Positions 24,891 to 35,935 of a stretch of 64,000 nt of DNA are shown here, piece after piece. The stretch is from Sialis fuliginosa (taxonomy: Eukaryota; Arthropoda; Insecta; Megaloptera; Sialidae). Numbering within the stretch: the stretch's first letter is position 1; each line of letters starts with the position of its first letter. The stretch lies in contig OY540812.1 in NCBI GenBank assembly GCA_961205875.1, positions 32,311,098 through 32,375,097 of the forward strand, read 5' to 3'. The notes beneath the pieces were generated by a model. It made no database searches. It saw only the letters and a program-made list of their open reading frames with translations, and was not told the origin of the DNA. A program made the position numbers and the translations under genes.

Positions 24891-24945
24891 TTCTTTTATT
24901 CTAAAACGATCACATATCTTCAATATTGCGAGAAAGCAAAAGTTT
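24890..24945 (-). repeat. R4 end fragment
   Basis: 'attctaaaacgatcaca' and 'ttcaatattgcgagaaagca' match the right end of the R4 copy at 14398-15198. Only the terminus remains. Confidence 0.6.
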
Positions 24946-24960
24946 CAATACAACATTTAT

Positions 24961-25200
24961 TAGGGTGGTGTAGAGTTTTGATCACGAGATGGCGTCACCA
25001 GTGCAGTGTGTTGTGTAAGCAGTGGTGTTACAGGAGGGTACGTGATCGCGGTGCTCAGTGAGTGGAGCGTGATTTCACGGCGGCCGGACACCAAGGCCAA
25101 CGGCCCGGTCGGATCGCCCGACCGTGTCTCCGCTACACAAACCACCTGCACACACACACACGTGGCATCATCTGTGACTGCGACGTCTTCTTCATAGCGT
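24961..25200. other. GC-rich island, candidate first exon or promoter
   Basis: A block of about 240 bp is GC-rich, with several CpGs ('ttcacggcggccggac', 'cggtcggatcgcccgaccg'), in very AT-rich DNA. The + frame from 25006 to the stop at 25195-25197 is open (SRRPDTKANGPVGSPDRVSA in its middle), and a - frame is also open. Inr-like 'tcagtg' words occur. I recognise no protein family. A non-coding first exon, a captured exon or an element end are all possible. Confidence 0.3.
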
Positions 25201-25879
25201 GGAAATATTACCTTATACCTACATACAGAATTTAATTATTCAAACCTCTCTAATTATGCTCAAAATGTTCTTATGTAAATAAATTAAAAAGTATTTTCGA
25301 GATTTCAATCTCTACTTTACAATGAATTTTGCAGGTTGGGAATTCATTCATTTTTCATAGAGTTATAGGATCATAAAGCAAATAAAAATTGTAAGCTCTT
25401 GTTAAATTGTAACGAGTTAAAAAATTAAATATACATATTATTAATCAATATTATTAATATGAAAGCAATGTTTTAGCAACAAAATTCTAATAATAAATTA
25501 TATTCATAATTTTGTCCTAAAGAGTTACATATAAAAATTGTACAACTAGCTTTTAAATGACACCAAGAGAATGTTGACAACACCTAAAAAATACTTTTTT
25601 CCATTTGCTAAACGTATCCACATAGAACCTCACAGCTTCTATACAAGTATATTTAATGCATATAGTGCCAAATATAGCTCGATAAAACTATAAGTTCTAA
25701 TGCATAGAGTGCCATATATGTCATAATTTATTTTTTCCAATAAAAAGTGAAAATATTTTCATATTATTTTTTCTCTATATTTCCTACCATGTTTTTTAAC
25801 ATATTTTTTTTCGCTGTGAAAAAATTCATGCGGTAAGGGGTTAAATAACTTTATGAAAAAATATTGTATGCCTAAATAA
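25201..25879. other. AT-rich stretch, no gene seen
   Basis: No coding segment, RNA gene or named repeat is visible. Confidence 0.6.
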
Positions 25880-26472
25880 AAATGCTGAAATTCTGCGCTT
25901 TCTAATAAATTTCAAAATTTGATGAAAAAAATGCATTTTTGCATTTTTTAAAATGAGAAAAAAAATTGTTCTCTGATTTCAAAATTTTAATTTGATCTTT
26001 CCGTTTCGGGTCAAAACATAAGTTTTTCGTTTTATGTCTGTTTGTCTGTCTGTCCCCTGAATCCTTGTCACACGCATAACTCCACTGAATAGATATTAAT
26101 GAAACTTGGTTGATTGGATGAGAACGGTTCCGTTTCAAAATTACTAAAATCGTGTGTAAAGAGGAGGGGTGACACCCCAAAGTATTTATTTTTTGAAGAT
26201 TTCTCAAGAAAGACACGTTACGTGAGAATTTTATAGAAACTTTTTTGTATATAGAACATTCGATTTCCTATAATATATGTAGGTCTACAACGTTTGGTGT
26301 AAAATATTCCCTAACAAAGATTTTTCTCAATTGTTTTTAAAAATGGTCATTTGTTTTTTACAACCGCAATTTGTCATTTCGACGTTTGCATAAAAGAAAA
26401 ATTTAGATTTCGATTGAAATTGTCAAAATTGTTTGATAATTAACTCTCTGATGAATTTACCACGAGGAAGCA
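25880..26472 (-). mobile_element. R4 element, inverted copy
   Basis: It matches 14398-15198 in reverse: 'cccctgaatccttgtcacac', 'ggggtgacaccccaaa', and the right terminus 'cacgaggaagcac'. The low-coordinate end is diverged ('gcgctttctaataa'). Confidence 0.75.
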
Positions 26473-27004
26473 CTTCTTCAGATGTTTTATAAAACTCCGA
26501 AAAAATCGATAATTGCTAAACGATTAAAAAGAGATTTCAAATTTTAAAATATTATTTAACTTATTTCTGAACAACGATTTTTACTATAATTACAGAACGT
26601 TGAATATTGCCCTTTTACCTTTTGATCCCTTGCTAAATTTGATTAGTGCACCTATATTTTGAATACATTTTCAATGATATAACCAAAATAAAATTTGATC
26701 AAACAATTATATATTTTTAAAACTACATAGTTGTATTATTTTCAGTAGTTTTTTAAACAATTAGTGAATATGATGCATTCACATTCATTAAAAAAACAAT
26801 CTGCACGACCTTCAGCTTTAGTTATTTTAATCAGCTATTGAGCACAAAGAGGATGTTCTCTATGTATATATGTATGTTCTATTACGTCATTCATTCATGG
26901 ATCACTATCCATTCTCAAAGTGATCCATTCATTATTCACATTTTGTTAGGGTATATAAATATTTTACTAACAAAATACAATAATTTTATCATCAATATTT
27001 ATAA
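26473..27004. other. AT-rich stretch, no gene seen
   Basis: Nothing recognisable. It ends where the R1 element begins. Confidence 0.6.
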
Positions 27005-28133
27005 AAGGTACTGGCACCAGTCTTGGATATGAACCCAGTAATGGCAATTTTTTAATTAAATGTACTGAATTATAAATATTTGTTGATATTTGATTACTAC
27101 CATTTCTGTTAATCTATATACATTTAACTGTTTTACAATAAGTGTCAAAGATGATTTTTTCTTTTATAACTTTTGTGTCGTAGTACTTATCATTTTGTAA
27201 TCATTAGCATGTGTTCATCACTGTGTACTCATTACTGGTTTTCTTTATCCATTACTGAAGAAAAAATTAAAAGGCTATAATTAAAAAAAAACTATCTTTA
27301 CCCTCCCTATTATTCCAAAATTTAAAATAATATTGCTGACTTTAGTATACGTCGTTAGTAGTCCCATCAAAGTCTCATTACCAATTTTTTTTCAGATTTT
27401 TTGAGCCAGTAATTACAAAGTTAGAGGGGGAGGGGGGCAAAATAAAATACTGATTTTAGCCCCCTACAGGCACCATTTTTGAGTTAGAAAAAAAAAGTCA
27501 TATTCTACTAATTGAGATGTACATTTCGACACCCCACATAAAAATAAAAATAAAAAACCGTATGACTCCAAAATTTAAAATGATATTGATGACTTTAGTA
27601 TTTGTCGTTGGTAGTCCCATCAAAGTCTCATTACCAAATTTTTTTCAGATACCTAGTTACAGAGTTTTAGCCCCCTGGTGGTGCCATTTTTGAGTTAAAA
27701 AAAATAAAAATAGCATCAAATTCTACTGATTGAGATCTACATTTTGATACCCCACACATCTTGGTATACAATTTTTTTTGTTTTATTGGATTTGCTTTAA
27801 AGCCCCTTGCAGGCACCATTTTAGATCTAGAAAAAAATTTGAAAAAGGGTCAAATTCCGCTTATTTTGTTATACATTTTAATATGCCACATGCCTTGGTA
27901 TAATAAATTTTTTTTACCTACCTTAGCGCCTTAGTACCCCCTCTGAAAAATTATTTTTTCAATAAATTTGTAGATCTTTTACTAGAGGGCATCATTTTTA
28001 CGAGATATTTTGCTTGGAGTGATAAGGACGGATGGACGATAAAGTGTTTCTTCGGAACCCTAAAAAGAAGCCCGTCAATCCCAAAAACAGTAAACTTTGC
28101 TCTTATAGCGGCCATAACTGGTGCCAGTACCTT
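27005..28133 (+). mobile_element. R1 element, long copy with both ends
   Basis: The terminal inverted repeats are AAGGTACTGGCACCAG (27005) and CTGGTGCCAGTACCTT (ends 28133). The left end continues 'tcttggatatgaacccagta'. The right end inverted reads 'ttatggccgctataagagca'. These two signatures distinguish the two ends in the other copies. The 1.13-kb copy holds an extra tandem block (27300-27905) that the roughly 560-bp copies lack. I found no transposase and no clean target duplication. Confidence 0.85.
27300..27905 (+). repeat. Tandem triplication inside R1
   Basis: Three diverged units of roughly 220-250 bp share 'ccaaaatttaaaat', 'agtcccatcaaagtctcatt', 'gccccct.caggcaccattt' and 'ctacattttgataccccaca'. 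The third unit is truncated. Confidence 0.75.
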
Positions 28134-28332
28134 AATCATTTCTTCTCATTCACTGACTGACTCATCACCATACCCCAGCACCTATAAACGTGAAATTTTA
28201 AGCACCCACTAAGAAGGGATCTTCCAAAATTCAAACCCTAAATGAAGAAGGGTAAAATTATTTATTCTGATAGGTTTATCTTCATGCTTATAATACATAT
28301 TATGTAGATATTATAAAGGTTGATCCAGATTA

Positions 28333-28507
28333 TTGAGCCGGTATCGTTCCGGTCTCGCTTCTATCAAATATAAATAAATAATAAACAAGAAAATCATTCA
28401 CACTGTAGGTATCGCTCAGGTCTCGGTCCAATCACGCTCTGAATCCTTATTACTATACTGAATATTTGACTGGAGCGAGACCGGACCGAGACCGGCTCGA
28501 TAGTCTT
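28333..28507. mobile_element. R7 MITE
   Basis: The ends 'gccggtatcgttccggtctc' and 'gcgagaccggaccgagaccg' are inverted and GC-rich. The middle 'atcattcacactgtaggtat' supplies the uninterrupted version of the site into which another element inserted in the 43636-44432 copy. Confidence 0.75.
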
Positions 28508-28730
28508 AATTTCAAGCAAAATATTCTTCCTATTATAAAATAAAAATACACGTAGGAAAAATACGTAATAAAACGGATATTTGTAATTGAAGAAGTTTTT
28601 ATTGAAATTATAAACATTATAAATAAATCAACTACGTTATACATATCTAATTAATTGAGTTTTTTAAACTTAATCTTTTTTTTCCACAAAAATATTAGAA
28701 AATAATTAAATATATTTTTTTAAGTCATTT

Positions 28731-28787
28731 TTGTCCGTTTCATGACACTATTCACATTGAAAAGGACAGTGGGTGTGATGAAACGGA
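28731..28787. repeat. Short hairpin
   Basis: 'tgtccgtttcatgacac' and 'gtgtgatgaaacggaca' form a 17-bp stem around about 25 bases. Confidence 0.7.
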
Positions 28788-28924
28788 CAGGAGTACATAA
28801 GTGGTATCTATCAAATATAAATTAATTCAAATTAAACAAAATTTTAATTAGATGTATTTTGAAATCTATAGTATTTTTTATTTTAGTATTTATTGTATTT
28901 TCGTTTTTAAGTTCTTTATTCTAA

Positions 28925-29341
28925 AATTTTATTTCATCAAGTCTAATTGCTTATTTAATTACATTTATAATACAAAAAAGATGTATAAGATTTATTTGTA
29001 ACGTTGGCCCACGTGAGCCATGTCGTAAATTATTTAAAAAACTTGGCATTTTGACCCTATTTGACATGCTCATATACGAGTGTGCAATTTTTCTTAGATC
29101 CAATCCGGAAATATTTGAAGAAAATTTACCGAAACACAACTATGGTACAAGAAAAAAATATTTCAAAGTAATCAAAACAAGATTACAATTAATCAACAAA
29201 GGAACATTCAATACCATTGTCAAAATATAGACCACTACTCCTGATAGTATTAAAAATCTTAACACAAACAATTTTAATAAAGAATTAAAATTGTATTTAA
29301 AATCAAAGAATTTTTATTCATTAAGTGAATATCTGTTATAA
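28925..29341 (+). pseudogene. Non-LTR retrotransposon ORF2 C-terminus (CR1/Jockey-like)
   Basis: The frame is open from 28925 to TAA at 29339-29341 except for one internal TAG at 29228. It reads ITFIIQKRCIRFICNVGPRE, then LFKKLGILTLFDMLIYECAI, HNYGTRKK, and finally FNKELKLYLKSKNFYSLSEY. This is the classic region after the reverse transcriptase of CR1/Jockey-group elements: QK..IR.I, CR.LFK.L.ILTL, HNY.TR, F...LK.FL.....YS..E. The RT domain and endonuclease are missing, so this is a 5'-truncated copy with one stop. The 3' tail follows at once. Confidence 0.88.
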
Positions 29342-29500
29342 TATAATTGTATTAATTAAATTTATATTTAATTTAATTTTTTTTTTTTATTATTGTAATT
29401 TTTTTTTATATCTTAATTTTTGGTTTTGTGCTGACGTGTTCCATATCATTATTATATGATTTAATCTGAATAAAAAAATATTATTGTTATTATTTATTGC
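29342..29500 (+). repeat. 3' tail of the non-LTR retrotransposon
   Basis: After the stop come a T-rich tract, 'tgctgacgtgttccatatca', 'aatctgaataaaaaaa' and a TTATT-rich end. Together with the ORF fragment this is a typical 5'-truncated insertion. Confidence 0.7.
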
Positions 29501-29719
29501 AAAATAAGTTCCGCAGCCCTTTAATATGAGCCTATTCATTACAATTGAGACATTTTAGCCAATCGACATGGCTATTTAAATAAACGTCCGTTTCAGTGCA
29601 TAAATATCTATCCGATTCAATACGTAAATAACCTCTAAAATTATTCGACAAACTTCATCTACACAGAAATAAGATTTGAAAATTGAAAAGTAACTTACCA
29701 TTAATATTTGACTCAAGTA
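29501..29719. other. AT-rich stretch, no gene seen
   Basis: No feature is recognisable between the retrotransposon tail and the R1 remnant. Confidence 0.55.
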
Positions 29720-30106
29720 TATGAATAGACAGTTAACTGTAAAACAGCTTAATTTGATGACAATTTGCTAATGCATGCCAAAACAGTGGACTTTTAAATG
29801 AATTATTAGTGTATTTATTTATTATATTATCACAGCATCATCTGCTTTATATTATTTCAAATACCATTCTTTATATTATAACGTTTGGGTGCTTATTCCT
29901 GTGTCCATTACTGGAGAAAAAAACATAAACACAATAATAATTTAAAAAAACTATATTTGCGAACATTGGTAATTAAATTGATTTATTGAAGAGGTACGTG
30001 TTTTATTAGTAACATGAGTTCATGAGAATAACAAAAAAAAGCCCATCAATTCCCAAAAACAGTAAATCTTGCTCTTAAAGGGGCCAAGACTGGTTCCAAT
30101 ACTTTA
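29720..30106 (+). repeat. R1 element, decayed copy
   Basis: It shares 'aacagcttaatttgatgaca', 'cccatcaattcccaaaaaca' and 'gtaaatcttgctctta' with the other R1 copies. The right TIR is decayed ('gactggttccaatacttt') and the left TIR is not found. Confidence 0.65.
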
Positions 30107-30539
30107 TTGTTAGATACATTTTATAAATTAAATAAATGGTCGTTCGAACGAAACTATGGGTGGGTTGTTAAAATGTTAAATAAACTTCACGAATTTTTTC
30201 ATATAAAATGTATACATAGTATGTAGTGTTTAATAGCAGGAAAACTATAAGAAAATGAAAACGTTTTCAAAAATTGCAATATGCATGAATATTAACATTC
30301 AGAAATATTTTGCTGTAGTAATAGGGTAGACATATGCTAAGGATGTAGATTATGTTGATGCGAATTTATTTTAACAGTTTTGAAGTCTACGCGCTAGAAG
30401 CTACATACTACATACCATGATTCCCACATCCTATTACGGGCCCCCAGATCATGATTTTCAACGAGCCCTCTCCTGCAACGGCCAAAAAAATCTTGTTGAC
30501 TCGCCTCGCCGAGTCCTTCTTAGACTCGGGACAAAATTT

Positions 30540-31975
30540 TTATTTTTTTCTTAAAAAGTTTCCTATTTTTCATTTTTGAGTGACATATCTTCAAAGTACA
30601 TTGTCAGAATAAGATAAAATTTATATGGAATCACATCGGGAGTATACTCTTTCAAACAAACAAAAAAATCATCTAAATCGGTGCATATTTAAATATTTAT
30701 CGAAGTTATCCCCGAACACACATACATACATAAAAATATATACAGGATAATTCAGCATTGTCGTGCCAAACATGAACAGTAAATTAAGAGAAATATTTTA
30801 AGCAAAAAACATTATATGAACATGTGTCCGAAAATTTTTCGTAAGGGGGCTACAGCCCTCCAAAGATTTTATTCAAAATTAGTTTTTATTTAATATCTGG
30901 AGACCCCATTGTGCTAAAATTATGAAATTTGATACAGTGTTTAGTATTAATAAGTGTTATCGATTTCCAGTATTGAGCAATTATAATTTAGATCAGGGCT
31001 GTATGGGGCCAGTGGGCCCATCGATTGTTATCTAGTATTTTTTTGTTCTTTAATTTTTTTCTAAATTAGACATTTGAATAAGATTGTATGACACAAAATA
31101 CACAAAAATATACTTTGCTCATTTATCATAGGATAAACCGTTTACTAGAAATATGGATGCAAAAGAAAGAATGCAGAATTTTACTTAATACGGATGCTTT
31201 AAATTACAAAAAATATTTTTATATTCTTGTCCTATGATAAAAAATAAGACAAAAAAATAATAAAAATATACCTCCAAAAATTCATCCTTACCAACAAATA
31301 GCCATTTTAAGTATCGCTTTCTAGTTATGTTAGTAAATTACTTGCAACATTGATAGAACTGGCTATAGGTCTTAGAGGACACGTATTAGGTGATATATGT
31401 ACGTGCACTTTTTTCTTACCTTTAATCAAAGAACAGGAATATAAATTTATTATTTAATTTGAAGCATCCGTATTAAGTAAAATTCTGCATGCTTTCTTTT
31501 GCATCGATATTGCTCGTAAACGGTTTATCCTATGATAAATGAGCAAAGTATATTTTTGTGTATTTTGTCTCATACAGTCTTATTCAAATTTTAAACTTAG
31601 GAAAAAATTGAAGAACAAAAAATACTGGATAAAAATCGACGGGCCTCATGGGCCCATACAACCCTGGTCAAAATGACTATTGGTTGATATTGGATATAGA
31701 TAACACTTATTAATACTAAACCCTGTATCAAATTTCATAACTATGGCACAATAGGTTCTCAAGATATTAAATAAAAACTAATTTTGAGTAATATCTTTGG
31801 AGGGCTGTAGCCCCCTCATGACAAATATCCGGACACATGTTTATATAATGTTTTTTGCTTAAAATATTTTTTTCGATGTACCGTTCGAGTTTGGCACGAC
31901 AGTGCTGAATCACCCTGATATCGAATTGAAAACCTACTCCTTTTTTGAAGTCGGTTAGGTTAAGTGTATTTATTT
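30540..31975 (+). repeat. R5 family repeat, split by a foldback element
   Basis: The left part ends 'gttatccccgaacacacata' and 'cataaaaatata'. The right part resumes 'tcgaattgaaaacctactcc' and 'tttgaagtcggtta'. The uninterrupted inverted copy at 48971-49020 joins these two blocks directly, so it serves as an empty site. Confidence 0.85.
30741..31920. mobile_element. R2 foldback element, complete
   Basis: The arms of about 450 bp run 30741-31192 and 31467-31920. The outer ends are 'tacaggataattcagcattg' and 'agtgctgaatcaccctgata'. The arms share 'gcacgac', 'gggggctacagccctc' and 'gcatccgtattaagtaaaat'. The spacer of about 270 bp carries no coding region. Single arms of the family lie at 22690-23157 and 42755-43139. 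Insertion into R5 is shown by the uninterrupted R5 copy at 48971-49020. Confidence 0.88.
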
Positions 31976-32039
31976 TGTTTTTCGTTGAGTTATATTTGAA
32001 ATATATTTAAAAGTATTGATAGTGTATGTGTGAGAGAGG

Positions 32040-32280
32040 TGTAGCATTAACATCTGTCTGTCCCGTGCAGTGGATTATGTTCCGCTCCCTTACGTTCGTG
32101 CGATCAACTCTGGTAATTTTCTAGTTTAATGCGAGTCGTTGTACAATTGAAACGTTCCTAAGAGCGCGCGGCGTTAATTTTCGTCGCTTGGTTGCATCCA
32201 GAACACCTGTAATGAGCGACCGTGTATTGTTTCAGTGTAAACACTCGCCGATGCTCCTTTTTATTGTATCTCTTAGAAAA
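32040..32280. other. GC-balanced island, candidate regulatory or exon segment
   Basis: The segment 'ttccgctcccttacgttcgt' to 'actcgccgatgctcc' is GC- and CpG-richer than its surroundings. No open frame resembling a known protein was found. It may be an unrecognised non-coding exon or promoter. Confidence 0.25.
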
Positions 32281-32446
32281 GAATGTAATTATTTTAGTAT
32301 GTGGATTTGAATTAATTACCATTCATTACTGCGGTTATGAAATGCGTTATGACTTACAGATCACGTCAACAGATATATACCCAGTGGTGGAGTAAGTAAG
32401 TTCCCTCCACCATGAATATAATCTCTGCATATAGGATAGTCTAAAG

Positions 32447-33232
32447 CAGTGGTCTTCAAACTGTGTTCCGCGAATCAAAATAAAAATTCGAAAAAAAATT
32501 ATAAAGCACTCACATTTGTTGACTAATGTTTATTAACTATATTAAATGGAATACCCTGTAATGTTTTATGTCTTCCGATGTCATGTTCATTTTTTGATTT
32601 AGTTACAGTGTTGCCAAATTAGAAAAAAAAATTCGAAAAATAATCCATATGCAGGCTTAACCATAAAAAATCGTAGCGACCTCGTTTTTTTGAAGCGATT
32701 TTCTTAGCAATAGTGTTAGTCCTGGTAAAGAGTAACATTTTGATAATAAACAATTTTAATTTAGTTCTACAGGATGTTGATAAAAAAATGCCAAAGTTTG
32801 CAATCTTCAAAATGATAAAACTCATTTTTTTCAAATGTGAGTACACTTTCTTTATTTCACTATTCGATGGGTTTTTTCTCTTTTTAATTTGTGTAGAGAA
32901 TATCCTATGTCTAAACCCCATAGTTTATGAGACATTTAATAATTTTCACAAAAGTAACCATTTCATCACATTTTTATGGACAAAAAATGGGACACCCTGT
33001 ATTATTGGAAATAATTTTACGACATTGATCTTTTCAGACCAATAATTTTTTTTTCTATCCTACGGGAAGTACGCTAGGAAAGCCGGTCGCACTATTGAAC
33101 TACGATGTATTTGAAAATTAATGTAGTTCAAGAAGTTACTACATAGTATAGCTTAAACACTTATAGAGGGTCCTCAAAAAAAACCTTATAGTTCTAAGAG
33201 TTCCGTGAGTCAATAAAGTTTAAAGACCACTG
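32447..33232. mobile_element. 786-bp hAT element with 8-bp target duplication
   Basis: The termini CAGTGGTCTTCAAACT and AGTTTAAAGACCACTG match at 15 of 16 positions inverted and are classic hAT ends. GTCTAAAG is duplicated exactly at 32439-32446 and 33233-33240. The overlapping open frames of 100 and 110 codons on opposite strands (32619-33045) are lysine- and phenylalanine-rich and match no transposase, so the element is non-autonomous. Confidence 0.93.
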
Positions 33233-33240
33233 GTCTAAAG

Positions 33241-34703
33241 CAACATTTTTTTTACCAACTAACGAAACCCTTGAACTAATATCTTTGTTTAAGTGCACCG
33301 CTACATACAATTTGTATGCATATATTATTTTAATTATCTTCTAATATTATTTATTTTAATTTAAAGTGCACAATTAGTGTTCTGTTGCCATCAACCCCCC
33401 ACTTAAATTATTGAAAATTTTGAAAAACGTGTAAGGACAATAGTTTCTCCTGACGTAAGAAATATTTTTGTCGAAAAACTTTTTCTCTAAAACCAAGTTT
33501 ACAACAATTTTGATTCAATCTACATTTAATTCTTAATGTTCATGATTTTTTAGATTTTTCTGAGAGATCTTTCTGATGATAAGGAAAGGGTATAGCAATT
33601 TTAAGCGTTTTTCCCTAAAAATGTTTTTTAAATGCATAAAATAATACATCATATTATATGTATATTGTTGAATTCGTGCTTCAATAATCTTTAATTTGAC
33701 ACCACCCTACACGATTCATTTAAACAAATTATGTTTTTCCATTTCCCAATTTACCCCCTGAAATTAACCCCCGGAATCAAAATTTAACTTTTTATACTTC
33801 ACGTCTATAATTGGACCACAACACCTGTGCTTAGTTAAAATTTTTCGTCGAATAGTTTCAGAGTAAATCACCTGTGACAGACGGACGGATGGACGGACGG
33901 ACACCGAAGTGATTCTATAAGTGTTCCGTGAAAACGGAATATATGTTGTTGAAAACATAATACACTCATTGAAAAAAACTAAAGGAATAGTAATTTTTTT
34001 CGAAAAAAATATTTATTCGGCGCTTGTTAGGTCTAATATGATCATTTTTGGACTTATAGGAAGAGAAAATTGAAGGAAAATATACCTACTTTTCAAATTC
34101 AGAAGTTTTTTAATGTTATTTTATGTTTCATATAACCACACAATTTTGAAATTTTGCACTGATTTTAGAATAAGAAAGCACTATGCAGATATTTATTTTA
34201 CATATTTATACATTTATAAAATAATAAATTTCAATTTAATTCATTTATTAATGGCAAACATGCTTTTTTGCCATTGTGTAGGTTTGACGAAACGTCGGTT
34301 GAATTAATAAACGACGAAACGACGAAACAACGAAACACATAAAGAGATACATAAATATTTAAAGCATCAAAATATTCCTTATAAATATTAACATTTCAGT
34401 TAAGAACATGAGAATTCATCACCATAATTTTGCTTTTCACGCTAAAATAACTACAGCAGTTCTTGAATCATAACAAAAGCAAGCATTAATATTCAAATAG
34501 AAATTATCTTATATAGCTGATAGTTGTAGCTCTAGATATTGTTCACTGAATATAAGCATACTTTATTATGATAATGCGTTTTGTTACAGGTCCGGAACTA
34601 AAATAAAAAGCAGGTGTATTGAATTAATTAATTATTTTTAAAGTTTAAGAAACTACCGTTTTCATAAATTATTAATTTTTCAAAACTACAAAGTTTATTT
34701 CTG
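33241..34703. other. AT-rich stretch with a small repeat remnant
   Basis: 'gacagacggacggatggacg' near 33879 and 'tgttccgtgaaaacggaa' near 33921 are typical of insect dispersed repeats. 'gtttgacgaaacgtcgg' at 34281 followed by 'cgacgaaac' words may be a decayed Penelope-type or hammerhead end. I see no coding region. Confidence 0.5.
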
Positions 34704-35205
34704 TACTGGCACCAGTCTTGGCCGCTTTGAGAGCAAGGTATACTGTTTTTGGGGATTGATGGGCTTCTTTTTGTAATTCTTATGAACCCATGTTACTAAT
34801 AAAACAAGTGCCTCTTTATTAAATCAATTCAATTACCAAAGTTCTCAAATATAGTTTCTTTTTTAAATTATAGTCTTTTTATTTTGTACTACGACACAAA
34901 AGTTATAAAATAAAGAACCGTAAAATTTGAAACAATGTAAAGCAGATGCTTTGATAATATAATAATTAATAAATAGATTACACTAATAATTAGTTTATAT
35001 AAATGTCTACCATTTTGACACCCCTGGCTGATTATCATCAAATTAAGCTGTTGTCTATAGCTTATGATTCAGTAATATCAGTAATCAAACAAGATACTAG
35101 CACCAGTCTTGGATATGACCCCAGTAATGGCTAGTTTTTATTTAAATGTACTAAATTATAAATATTTGTTTATATTTGATTACTAGTACAGGCAAATTAG
35201 ACAAA
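34704..35205 (-). repeat. R1 element with an inverted terminal segment
   Basis: It starts with the right-end signature inverted ('gtactggcaccagtcttggc', then 'gggattgatgggcttc'). At about 35094 the expected other end appears flipped: 'actagcaccagtcttggata' reads in the opposite orientation to what an intact copy would have. The last roughly 110 bp (35094-35205) are therefore inverted relative to the consensus. Confidence 0.75.
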
Positions 35206-35435
35206 AAATCGACCTGAAAAGAACATAATTCTTAGATCTATTTTTTTTGTTTTAAATCACTTTGTTATATATATACTTTAAGAATCCAATGAGTCCCGAG
35301 TTTTAAGGCTGTTGCGTATGTGAATATTGGAGGGGTAAAGTTGCGCGCGGATAGCTTTTATATTGTTGATGATTTTCTTTAATAACACAGTAAAGACTGT
35401 CTTAATTTTAAATATTATACACCTAATATCTGTTT

Positions 35436-35935
35436 TAGGGTTCCGTAGAAAACTAGGAACCCTTCTAGTTTCGCACTATCCGCCCGTCCGTCCGTCCGTA
35501 CGTTTATATAAATGTTACACCGATTTAGATAAAATTTGGTATACGAACGTAGATTGATAACTCAAAAACAAAAATGATGAAATTTTGAAAAAAAAATTAT
35601 TGGACCCCCTTCCAATAGACTGAAAAATAAATTCAATTTTTTTTTCACTTACCCCATCAAGTGGGGTGTCCTTAGATAGGTCTTCTAAAATGCAACAAAA
35701 ATGTCAAATGACCTTTTGATTTTAACCCTTCAGTCACGATATATTTGCTTTTCAATGTCATTGTTAGAGCGTCTCCACCCATCTAATTTCTAAACTCTTA
35801 ATTCAAAAAATCTGAAAAAAATCTAGAATGTAGCTTTTAATTAGTACTTTCACTGAAAATTATAACGAACACTGTCAAACAATTCTTTGGACCCCCCTCC
35901 CATAGACTGAAAAGCGTACTTACATTATTTTCGAA
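35436..35935 (+). repeat. R3 element, left part
   Basis: It begins 'agggttccgtagaaaactag', contains a 'cgtccgtccgtccg' run and 'gaccccctt...tagactgaaaa', and matches 56789-57400. The right terminus is missing. Confidence 0.8.

Noticed and set aside
32619-33045. 100- and 110-codon frames as hAT transposase remnants
   Set aside because: No hAT dimerisation motif or zinc finger is present, and the frames overlap on opposite strands.
33570-33592. CTGATGATAAGGAAAGG as a hammerhead core
   Set aside because: There is no stem II between the two boxes and no cleavage triplet in place.
34281-34340. 'gacgaaacgtcgg' cluster as a ribozyme or CRISPR-like array
   Set aside because: Repeated 'cgacgaaac' words are only 8-12 bp with irregular spacing, and no CUGANGA box is present; at best a decayed retroelement end.
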